Shown piece after piece: positions 1 to 7,278 of a DNA stretch of 64,000 bases. The stretch spans positions 1 through 64,000 of the forward strand of contig JBHJHJ010000022.1 in assembly GCA_050330955.1 (NCBI GenBank), read 5' to 3'. Both the position numbers and the translations under genes were made by a program. The notes beneath the pieces are model-generated. The model made no database searches. It was not told the DNA's origin and saw only the letters and a program-made list of their open reading frames with translations. Each line of letters begins with the position of its first letter. The stretch's first letter is position 1. This DNA is from JBCCAG01 sp050330955 (lineage in GTDB: Bacteria; Cyanobacteriota; Cyanobacteriia; CAKZMO01).

Positions 1-1154
1 ATGGCGATCGCCGTCATGTTACAGATCAAAATGGTGTCGATGAACGGTTCGAGCAAAGACACCATACCTTCTCGAATGTGCTCCTTCGTCCGAGCGGCTG
101 AGTGGGCGATCGCCGCTGAGCCAACACCAGCTTCATTCGAGAAAGAGCTTCTCCGAATCCCCTGGACGATGACCCCGACGATGCCGCCGGCAACTGCAGT
201 GGGGGCAAAGGCTTGGCTAATAATCGTGCCAACAGCTCCAGGCACTTCACCAATGTTGACCACAATGATGAACAAGCAGGCCAGGATATAAACCAGCGCC
301 ATTGCAGGGACCAGCTTTTCCGCTACGGCACCAATACGCTGAATGCCGCCGATGATGACCACCCCGACCAGCGCTGCGAAGGCTAGCCCGAACAGCCACG
401 CCGGTAGACCGGGAATCAGCTCGTTGATAGCCGCGAAAGCCTGATTTGACTGGAACATATTGGCCCCGCCTAAGCTGCCGCAGATGCAAAGAATGCAGAA
501 TAAAACAGCCAGACCTTGACCGAGAGGGCGCATTCCCTTGGGAGACAGACCGCGAGTAAGGTAGTACATTGGGCCTCCCAGCACGGTTCCATCATCTAAA
601 ACGCGGCGATACTTAACCGCAAGGGAGCACTCCACAAACTTAGTGACCATGCCGAAGAAAGCGGCCAGCGTCAGCCAAACCATAGCCCCCGGTCCCCCAA
701 GCTGGATGGCTACCGCTACGCCAGCAATGTTGCCGAGGCCCACCGTGCCAGAGACGGCGGTCGCCAGAGCCTGAAAGTGCGACACCTCACCCTCGTCATC
801 AGGGTCATCGAACTTACCTCGAACAATGTCAAGAGCGTGCTTGAACCCGCGTAGATTGATGAACTGTAGGCGCAGCGTGTAGTACGTTGCGGCGACAAAT
901 AGCCACAGCACAATGAAGGGAAATCCATTTTCCCCACCAATCTTAAAGAAGAGCAGGGCGGACAGTATTTTGACAATGGGTTGAAAAACCAAGTCTACGC
1001 CCGTTGTCGTGCTGTCCTGCGCCAAGGCAGGGCGGGCCAGGGCAAACAGCAGTGCAGCGGTTAGCCCTGCCATGAGCCAGGCGCTTACCCCAAAACGGGT
1101 TTGGAGCTGCCTTGATGTAGCCCCTGAGGAGTCTGGTGGAGAGTATCTTTCCAT
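1..1154 (-). CDS. Sodium:alanine symporter (AGCS family), C-terminus beyond the window
   Basis: A single open frame runs from an ATG at 1154 off the left edge, giving about 384 residues. The N-terminus has a hydrophobic signal-like stretch ending ALARPALAQ. It is followed by family motifs: TAVSGTVGLGNIAGVAVAI, GGPGAMVWLTLAAFFGM, LGGPMYYLTRGL and, near the edge, EAGVGSAAIAHSAA and LLEPFIDTILICNMT. These match the AGCS family, inner-membrane proteins that import alanine or glycine with sodium. The usual length is 450-550 residues, so roughly the last quarter is missing. No partner gene is visible. The family call is firm; the substrate is known only at family level. Confidence 0.9.
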   Translation of the reverse strand, partial: MERYSPPDSSGATSRQLQTRFGVSAWLMAGLTAALLFALARPALAQDSTTTGVDLVFQPIVKILSALLFFKIGGENGFPFIVLWLFVAATYYTLRLQFINLRGFKHALDIVRGKFDDPDDEGEVSHFQALATAVSGTVGLGNIAGVAVAIQLGGPGAMVWLTLAAFFGMVTKFVECSLAVKYRRVLDDGTVLGGPMYYLTRGLSPKGMRPLGQGLAVLFCILCICGSLGGANMFQSNQAFAAINELIPGLPAWLFGLAFAALVGVVIIGGIQRIGAVAEKLVPAMALVYILACLFIIVVNIGEVPGAVGTIISQAFAPTAVAGGIVGVIVQGIRRSSFSNEAGVGSAAIAHSAARTKEHIREGMVSLLEPFIDTILICNMTAIA

Positions 1155-1353
1155 ATCGATCTTGGTCCCTTAATTTCTTTACAAATTTCGATTCCTGTAA
1201 AGAAATAGCAATTTTTCTGTGTTGTTGCTGTTACATTCGACACGACAACAGATTTTTGTGCTAGCGATCGCGGTCCGATATAGCGCTTAGGCGGTTAAAC
1301 CGTAGCGCAGTTTTCCTGAACGAAGCTACCGCGCACAAATTCTTGCGGCGGCT

Positions 1354-1388
1354 ATAAGAAAAGCGTCCTCAGGACAGCCCGAGAACGC
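1354..1388 (-). terminator. Intrinsic terminator of the M23 peptidase gene
   Basis: Read on the minus strand, an 11-bp stem with two G-T wobbles (1363-1373 with 1378-1388) closes a 4-nt loop and is followed at once by TTTTCTTAT. It lies about 50 bp after the stop of the peptidase gene at 1440, so it probably ends that transcript and insulates the symporter gene downstream. Confidence 0.75.
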
Positions 1389-1439
1389 CTACAGACGAAG
1401 ATTCGATTTGAGCCCTGGAAGCCCAGTCAAAAGCGCAGG

Positions 1440-3041
1440 CTACTGTTGCTGGATAGGCTCAAGTGCGGGCACAATTACAGGCCTTGCTGGCGTCCTGGGA
1501 GTGAACTCAGCCACAATTTCAGGCGCAGCGATTTCAGGTGCGGAAATCTCAGGCACGGCAATATTACCCGCGACCGTTATGGCGTCACCATCAGAGGCGA
1601 TCGCCCCGTCTGGTCTTAAACCTTTCGTAGCGTCCTTGCCCGCCTGCAGCAGTTTCGGAATGCTCAGCTCAGGCAGCTCTAACCCAGGATTAATCTGAAT
1701 GGCGGCAAGCTGAAACCCGCCGTGAAGGTAGGCTAGAGACTGCTGTAACATCTCGCCAGCATCGACGGCAACCCAGCCGTCGGCGGTGCGCTGACGGTAT
1801 TCAAAGTGGAGGTGGGGGCCGGTAGAATTGCCGGTGCTGCCCACGCGACCAATCACCGTACCCTGCTCGACCCATTCGCCAGACTTGACGAATACTTCAG
1901 ACATGTGGCCGTATAGGGTTTGGGCCGAGTGCTCATCGTGCTGCAGCACAACCGTCACCCCGTAGCCGCCTAAGATGTCTGATAGGGCTACCCGACCAGA
2001 GTAGGCCGCGACGATAGGCGTGCCCTGGGGCGCGGCGATGTCGGTCCCCGTATGGAGACGGTGATTCCCAAAAATGGGGTGGATTCGCCAACCAAAGGCG
2101 GAGGAGATGCGGGCAGGGACCGTCAGCGGGAACATTAGCGCACGGTTGTCGTTGCCCCGTAGCGCTTTAGGCCGGACTGTGCGGCTGTAGTAGTCACGCA
2201 CCGAGCGACGCAGGTGAATGCCCTGGCCGTCAATCGTAATCGAGCCAACGCGAACTGCACTCACGGCTGGTGGTAGAGCCCCAGGGGCCGCAGCACCAGC
2301 GCTTCCTGGAGCAGACGTAGTTCCACTGGCGCCGCAGACGCTTGTGGGAATAGCTTCGCCAGCGCGGATGACGGTCTCACAGCCGGTGGAGCGCTCTGAG
2401 AGTATGACATCAGGACCGGCGGTGGGCTCAGTAGCCCCCACGCTGTAGTCGGTAGGGTCAATATACTGAGCGCCGTAGTCGACGGCGTTATCTTCCGTCG
2501 CTTTAGATGTCGGGCTGGGGGCCTCCTCCAAGGGTGCTGCGGCTGGTGCGGGAGGCGCTAATTCTACCGGGGGCACCGATACAGAAGGGGCATCGGCGGT
2601 AGAGGTGTCGATGCCGAGGGCTGCGGCAGAAGGCTCTGCGGCAGAGGCGACCCAGTCTTCAGAAGCGGAAATATCGGCGGCAGAGGTGCTGATTTTAGGG
2701 TCAGCCGCTTCAGCGCTATCCGCCTTAGTGCTTACGGTTTCAGCGCTATTGGCCTCAGTGCTATTAGGCGCTGCTGCGTCTGCAGCCGATAGCTCCACTG
2801 GAAAGTACTCTGGAGGCATGACCGCAGCCATCTCAATAGGCTCCACCGAAGCGGCAGACCGGGAGGGAAGACCTGGGGCTTCCGGCATGGGCAGGGGCGC
2901 TGCCGCAATGACCTGCTTTGCGATCGCCACATTAGAGGCGCTTCCCAGCAGGCCAGCACAGCCCAGTCCGCTGGCCAGCATTGAATAAGCGCGTCGGTAA
3001 GATTTATAGAACTTAGAGGAGGAATGTTTAGCCATAGTCAT
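1440..3041 (-). CDS. M23 (LytM-type) peptidoglycan endopeptidase with long low-complexity N-terminus
   Basis: The 533-residue protein has an N-terminal signal-like segment (residues 15-42), then about 250 residues rich in Ala, Ser, Pro and Glu. The M23 domain spans about 305-420: SSAFGWRIHPIFG, the zinc motif HTGTDIAAP (H330, D334), LYGHM (H379) and HLHFE (H410, H412). All expected zinc and catalytic residues are present, so it should be an active periplasmic cell-wall hydrolase. After the domain comes a tail containing VPEISAPEIAAPEIV (496-510), a short tandem repeat. A second ATG two codons downstream is an equally good start. It is monocistronic, with a terminator at 1354-1388. Confidence 0.88.
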   Translation of the reverse strand: MTMAKHSSSKFYKSYRRAYSMLASGLGCAGLLGSASNVAIAKQVIAAAPLPMPEAPGLPSRSAASVEPIEMAAVMPPEYFPVELSAADAAAPNSTEANSAETVSTKADSAEAADPKISTSAADISASEDWVASAAEPSAAALGIDTSTADAPSVSVPPVELAPPAPAAAPLEEAPSPTSKATEDNAVDYGAQYIDPTDYSVGATEPTAGPDVILSERSTGCETVIRAGEAIPTSVCGASGTTSAPGSAGAAAPGALPPAVSAVRVGSITIDGQGIHLRRSVRDYYSRTVRPKALRGNDNRALMFPLTVPARISSAFGWRIHPIFGNHRLHTGTDIAAPQGTPIVAAYSGRVALSDILGGYGVTVVLQHDEHSAQTLYGHMSEVFVKSGEWVEQGTVIGRVGSTGNSTGPHLHFEYRQRTADGWVAVDAGEMLQQSLAYLHGGFQLAAIQINPGLELPELSIPKLLQAGKDATKGLRPDGAIASDGDAITVAGNIAVPEISAPEIAAPEIVAEFTPRTPARPVIVPALEPIQQQ

Positions 3042-3412
3042 AACTTATACATCGCACAGCATGCCTGTTCTCGGTTGCGGAAGCCATCGATAGCCCAGGT
3101 TGAACCGTAAATCGGTTCTGCGTAATCAGGCCTGAGTTACCCCAACTGGCTGAAATACAGCTCCAGCTTCCCAGGATAAACGCTATAGTACCCATCCGAC
3201 AAATTGGGCTCAATACCGCTTGATGAGACCGTCCCAGCAGTCAGCTTAGCCTAAAGCTAGATTGTCTGAAGAACGCTAGCAATAGTTCCTGAGAGAGCAA
3301 AAACCACAGCAGTATGAGCCCAGGGCCAGATGCCAAAGTCGAGCGCTTGTCTAATATAGCGATCGCCCGTGGTCTGGTCCGGATAGCATAAGCAAGATTT
3401 CGGAAGTAGCTC
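3042..3412. other. Intergenic, 371 bp, no gene recognised
   Basis: This should hold the promoter of the M23 gene and the 3' end of the isoaspartyl peptidase transcript. It contains a HIP1 octamer near 3360. The open frames here have no recognisable protein features. No hairpin with a T-run was found. Confidence 0.5.
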
Positions 3413-4405
3413 CTACGGACAGCCTCCCGTTTGAAGGCCGGCTGGTACCTCTAGGGTGTCGCCAATTTCGGCGCCCGTATGGTATGCCGCCAGCAAAATA
3501 TCGCTGGTTTTACCCCAGGCGATCGCCCCGGTGTGGTCGAGACCAATGGCACCCAGGTCGCGCTGATTATGTTGGGCCTCGGCGCAGGAGCGGGCAAAGG
3601 CCGCTTCTAGGGTGTAGCCGTCGGTGACGCGAACGGCAATGCGAGGAGCGAGGCACTCGTCAATGATGTCTTCCCCGATGCCGGTGCAGCTGATGGCTGA
3701 GGTTGGGGTGGCGTAGTTTCCGGCGGGCATAGCGGAATCGCTGACGCGGCCAATGCGCTCGAACCCTTTCCCGCCTGTGGAGGTGCCTACCGCCAGTCGT
3801 CCTTGGCTGTCGCGCACCACAACGCCGATGGTGCCCCGTCCGGCTTCATCGCTGGTGTCGGCTATGGGCTTGGCCATGGGCTCAGCCCCAGAACCGGCGA
3901 GGGACTCGGCCACCACGTTGGCCATGCTGGCGTCGAAATTACCCTGACGCTCCTGGAGCCACTCCTGCAGCCGCAGATCGGTGAGGGGGCTGTGGATAGG
4001 GATCCCTTGCTCGCGGGCCAGCAGGGCGGCGCCGGTCTCCGAGAGGACTCGGTCTGGGGAGTCCTGCAGCAGGCGGGCGAGGTCAATCGGATTTTTCACC
4101 TGACCGACGTTGATGACGCCGCTGAAGCGCTGGCGATCGCCTACCATAATCGCGGCGCTCATGCGCACCTGTCCGTCAGACTGGAGTACAGAGCCGGTGC
4201 CCGCATTGAAGCGGGGCTCGTCTTCAAGCAGGCGACAGCCGAGGGCCACCACCGCTTCTGCCGGTTTCCCGTCGGTGAGGGCCGCGTAGGTCTGCTGAAC
4301 AATGTCCCGCAGCGATCGCCGCACGGCCTCCAGTCCCCCCTTCCCTTTGAGGGAACTGCCGGCGCCGCCGTGGATAATGAGTTTGGGCTGTACCTGATTT
4401 GCCAT
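3413..4405 (-). CDS. Isoaspartyl peptidase / plant-type L-asparaginase
   Basis: The 330-residue protein is an Ntn-hydrolase precursor of family-typical length. IHGGAG is at 11-16 and NAGTGSVLQ at 67-75. The autocleavage site is GR-GTIGVV, with catalytic Thr192, followed by the substrate-binding stretch VGTSTGGKGFERIGRVSD and TGIGEDII. Members cleave themselves before the Thr to form alpha and beta chains, then hydrolyse isoaspartyl dipeptides from damaged protein or cyanophycin breakdown, and more weakly asparagine. It lies 38 bp downstream of the DUF2256 gene on the same strand, so the two may be co-transcribed. Confidence 0.93.
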   Translation of the reverse strand: MANQVQPKLIIHGGAGSSLKGKGGLEAVRRSLRDIVQQTYAALTDGKPAEAVVALGCRLLEDEPRFNAGTGSVLQSDGQVRMSAAIMVGDRQRFSGVINVGQVKNPIDLARLLQDSPDRVLSETGAALLAREQGIPIHSPLTDLRLQEWLQERQGNFDASMANVVAESLAGSGAEPMAKPIADTSDEAGRGTIGVVVRDSQGRLAVGTSTGGKGFERIGRVSDSAMPAGNYATPTSAISCTGIGEDIIDECLAPRIAVRVTDGYTLEAAFARSCAEAQHNQRDLGAIGLDHTGAIAWGKTSDILLAAYHTGAEIGDTLEVPAGLQTGGCP

Positions 4406-4443
4406 GATTTTATCGCTGTATGGATGGGGCTACTCCCAATAGC

Positions 4444-4605
4444 TTAGGGCGTCTCCTGCCGCTCCGATCGCCTCCGGCGGCAGCGGTCAGAGCAGTATTT
4501 GACCTCATCCCAGCAGTCTTTCCATTTCTTTCGCCAGCTGAAAGGGCGCTGGCAAACTGGGCAGATTTTGCTGGGCAGGTCAGCTTTTGAGCGGGTGCGT
4601 CCCAT
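4444..4605 (-). CDS. DUF2256 small zinc-finger-like protein
   Basis: This is a 53-residue protein from the ATG at 4605. The frame extends upstream to 4647 but would overlap the divergent gene. The core is LPSKICPVCQRPFSWRKKW followed by CWDEVKYCSDRCRRRR. The CPxC and CxxxC pairs and the FxWRKKW motif are the hallmark of DUF2256, small proteins common in cyanobacteria and proteobacteria with no established function. The two Cys pairs suggest a bound zinc. Only 29 bp separate it from the divergent methyltransferase gene. Confidence 0.88.
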   Translation of the reverse strand: MGRTRSKADLPSKICPVCQRPFSWRKKWKDCWDEVKYCSDRCRRRRSERQETP

Positions 4606-4634
4606 TGATTTTACAAGGCTGTACTTTATAAAGT

Positions 4635-5495
4635 ATGACAAAAGCAAAGCTAGACAAACTGCGCATCGTGCTGGTGGAGCCGGCAGGGGCGCTCAACGTG
4701 GGGGCGATCGCCCGCGTGATGAAGAATTTTGGGCTCTCCCAGCTCTTTTTGGTGAATGCCCGCTGCGACCCCATGGGGGAAGAGGCCCGGCTGATGGCGG
4801 TGCATGCGGCCGATGTGCTGGACCAGTGCCGCCAGGTGGAGCACCTGTCTCAAGCCCTCGAAGGCTGCCAGCAGGCCGTGGCCACCACCGCTCGCGATCG
4901 CGCAACCCGGCCACTCTATAGCCCGGAGGCTGGGTTGGCCAGGCTGCTGGTAGCCCCCTCCACAGAGGCTGCATCAGCGCTGATATTTGGCCCGGAAGAT
5001 CGGGGATTGAGCAATGAGGAATTGGCCTACGCCCAGTGCAGCATCCGTATCCCGACCCACCCAGGGTATCCGTCGCTCAACCTGGCGCAGGCTGTTGCCG
5101 TCTGCTGCTATGTCCTCTCTGGTCTAGCCCAGCGGCTTCCAGACCCTTCCGGGGCCGACGGCCCAGCCGGCAGTCCAGCGGGCTCAAGGGCTAGCTCGAT
5201 GGCGGGGCCAAGTGACCCGGTGGTTGCCCCGGCGCTATCGCCCCTAGACGGGGCGATAGCGCCTTTAGATGAAGTGGAAGGGCTGTATCAGCATTTAGAG
5301 ACAACCCTGCTGCGCATTGGCTATCTTTATCCCCATACGGCAGCCAGCCGCATGGAAAAGTTTCGGGATTTGGGGCATCGGGCCCAGCTTTCTTCACAAG
5401 AGGTTACGATGCTTCGGGGTATCCTACGCCAGATCGCCTGGTATGTTGACCCCAATCGCAGGGATGGGAGCACAGCCGATGAACTCGAGGCATAG
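4635..5495 (+). CDS. TrmH/SpoU-family RNA methyltransferase, TrmJ-like
   Basis: The 286-residue protein has the SPOUT fold signatures: IVLVEPAGALNVGAIARVMK (11-30), LIFGPEDRGLS (116-126) and the knot motif IRIPTHPGYPSLNLAQAVAV (138-157). These form the deep trefoil knot that binds S-adenosylmethionine. TrmJ proteins 2'-O-methylate the tRNA anticodon loop at position 32, and the arrangement fits that subgroup, though an rRNA substrate cannot be excluded. Residues 170-215 are a low-complexity Gly/Ser/Pro insert before a C-terminal helical segment. The beta-lactamase-like gene begins 34 bp later on the same strand. Confidence 0.88.
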   Translation: MTKAKLDKLRIVLVEPAGALNVGAIARVMKNFGLSQLFLVNARCDPMGEEARLMAVHAADVLDQCRQVEHLSQALEGCQQAVATTARDRATRPLYSPEAGLARLLVAPSTEAASALIFGPEDRGLSNEELAYAQCSIRIPTHPGYPSLNLAQAVAVCCYVLSGLAQRLPDPSGADGPAGSPAGSRASSMAGPSDPVVAPALSPLDGAIAPLDEVEGLYQHLETTLLRIGYLYPHTAASRMEKFRDLGHRAQLSSQEVTMLRGILRQIAWYVDPNRRDGSTADELEA

Positions 5496-5529
5496 AATAC
5501 AAGCAGTAGCAAAAGCGGGAGATTGAGTC

Positions 5530-7146
5530 ATGGCAGAACTGGGAGGTCGCTCCAGACGATCGCATCAGCATATCCGCCCCCGAGTGGGTCCAGTGCCCTC
5601 CAGACCGTCGTCCTTGGGCCGGCAGCCGGCCCCGCGACGGCAGGTGATCAATCTTCCCCCTGCTGCAAAAGACCAGCTGCCTGGCGCAGCGGAGGACAGC
5701 GCAAAGGGCTCAGCAAACTTAAGATTGCTGAATGCGGCGCCGTCTAATCGTTCCTCGCCGCCGCGACAGGCCTCGGCATTACCGCTGCAGAAGAAACGGA
5801 GCACTCCGCCGCTCCCGTCTGCAGCCTCTGCCAAGCCATCCCCCCACAGGTCTTCACCCAGCACGCCTCGGCGGCGACGCCCTCAGATATCTAACTACGC
5901 CTCGGCGTTCGGAGGCCGTCGTCAGCCGGTCCGTCAGCCGAGTCGCCAACTGGGTCGTCAGGCCCATCCAGCGCGTCAGGATGCCGCCCTAACCCTACAG
6001 CACTCTAATCGAGGGGCCATAGCCCGCCGCAAGGCACCGCATCTAACCCCGCTCCCGTCCCGTCCCGCTCCCGCCAGCCCCCGGCGCGATCGCCAGCAGC
6101 GGCCCCGGCAGCGGCCCCGGCCCCAGCGCCGCTCAACGCCCCGCTGGCTGTATGCCCTTCGGCTGCTGATTTTAGGCCTCGGCGTTGGCGCGATTGCGGG
6201 CACCCTGATCTCGGCGCTAAATCCGGCTCAGCAGATGGCCCAGCAGCGCAGCTCGGCCTCGCCCTCGGCCCCGTCGTCGGAGGGGGGAACTGCTGCCGCT
6301 GCTGAGGGCAGCAACGCGGCGGCGTCCGCTTTGGGGACCATCGCCCTCGGGGCTGAGATGACAACGCTCAAAACTGACATCACCGAAGCGATCGCAGCCT
6401 ACCCCGATCTCTCGCCGGGGGTGATGATTTTAGATCTTGATACGGGAGACTACGTGGATATCAGGGCTAATGCCCCCATAGCCGCGGCCAGCACCATTAA
6501 GGTGCCTATTCTCGTGGCCTTTTTGCAGAGCGTTGAAGCTGGAAGCATTGGTCTAAGCGATCGCCTTACCATGGAGGAAGCGGACATCGTTGGGGAAGCG
6601 GGGGAGATGCAGCTCCAGCCTGCCGGGACGACTTACTCGGCCCTGGAGACCGCGGACCTAATGATCACCATCAGCGACAACACTGCAACCAATATTCTGA
6701 TTCGAAAGCTAGGGGGACAATCAGCGCTCAATCAGCGCTTTAGCCAGTGGGGATTAACCCAGACCCAAATCGCCCAGCCGCTGCCCGATATCGAGGGTCA
6801 GAACACTACAACTCCGATGGAAATGGTGACCCTGCTAACCTCCATCAGCAACGGTAATCTGCTCTCGTCTCGTTCACGCGATCGCATGTTCGATATTCTG
6901 CGCAACACCAGGACAGATTCGCTTCTGCCACAGGGCATCCCGCCTGACGCGGCGATCGCCCATAAAACTGGAACTATTGGCCAGATGCTTGGCGATGTGG
7001 GTATTATCGATACTCCCCAGGGTAACCAGTACGCCATTGCGGTCATGGTGAAACGCCCCCACGACGATGAGCGAGCCGCTGATCTCATTCGTCAGGTGTC
7101 TACGCTGACCTATGATGCCTTTTCAGCAGACAAGGTTTCACTCTGA
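5530..7146 (+). CDS. Membrane-anchored class A beta-lactamase-related serine hydrolase
   Basis: This 538-residue protein has three parts. Residues 1-205 are disordered and dense in Arg, Pro, Ser and Gln. Residues 208-229 form one membrane helix (LLILGLGVGAIAGTLISAL). Residues 280-538 are a periplasmic class A beta-lactamase-like domain. The three active-site boxes are present: STIK (321-324), SDN (382-384) and KTG (479-481). A class A Glu166 equivalent is not obvious; EEADIVGEAGEMQLQPAG (349-366) lies in the right region. Many cyanobacteria carry such proteins without demonstrated resistance roles, so peptidoglycan or beta-lactam hydrolysis are both possible. The N-terminal tail would be cytoplasmic and very basic. 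Confidence 0.85.
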   Translation: MAELGGRSRRSHQHIRPRVGPVPSRPSSLGRQPAPRRQVINLPPAAKDQLPGAAEDSAKGSANLRLLNAAPSNRSSPPRQASALPLQKKRSTPPLPSAASAKPSPHRSSPSTPRRRRPQISNYASAFGGRRQPVRQPSRQLGRQAHPARQDAALTLQHSNRGAIARRKAPHLTPLPSRPAPASPRRDRQQRPRQRPRPQRRSTPRWLYALRLLILGLGVGAIAGTLISALNPAQQMAQQRSSASPSAPSSEGGTAAAAEGSNAAASALGTIALGAEMTTLKTDITEAIAAYPDLSPGVMILDLDTGDYVDIRANAPIAAASTIKVPILVAFLQSVEAGSIGLSDRLTMEEADIVGEAGEMQLQPAGTTYSALETADLMITISDNTATNILIRKLGGQSALNQRFSQWGLTQTQIAQPLPDIEGQNTTTPMEMVTLLTSISNGNLLSSRSRDRMFDILRNTRTDSLLPQGIPPDAAIAHKTGTIGQMLGDVGIIDTPQGNQYAIAVMVKRPHDDERAADLIRQVSTLTYDAFSADKVSL

Positions 7147-7278
7147 CGACGCCCCGGTAATGCTGTAAGATCTGTCCGTTTGGAGATCAATTTCGTAAAA
7201 CATTGCGACGCTGACTGTTGCCTCTTTACAAGGAGAGGTGTATCGCCGTGAGCTTATGGTGTGTGTGGAGAGAAACTC

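Noticed and set aside
3028..3213. 61-residue frame overlapping the M23 start
   Set aside because: It overlaps the M23 start codon in another frame and has no family features.
3803..4447. A long plus-strand frame over the isoaspartyl peptidase
   Set aside because: It is antisense to a clearly recognised enzyme and has no protein motifs.
7261..7278. Upstream GTG start for the Omp85 gene
   Set aside because: A GGAGAG site sits 6-7 bp before the ATG at 7279, and the signal peptide begins at that ATG.
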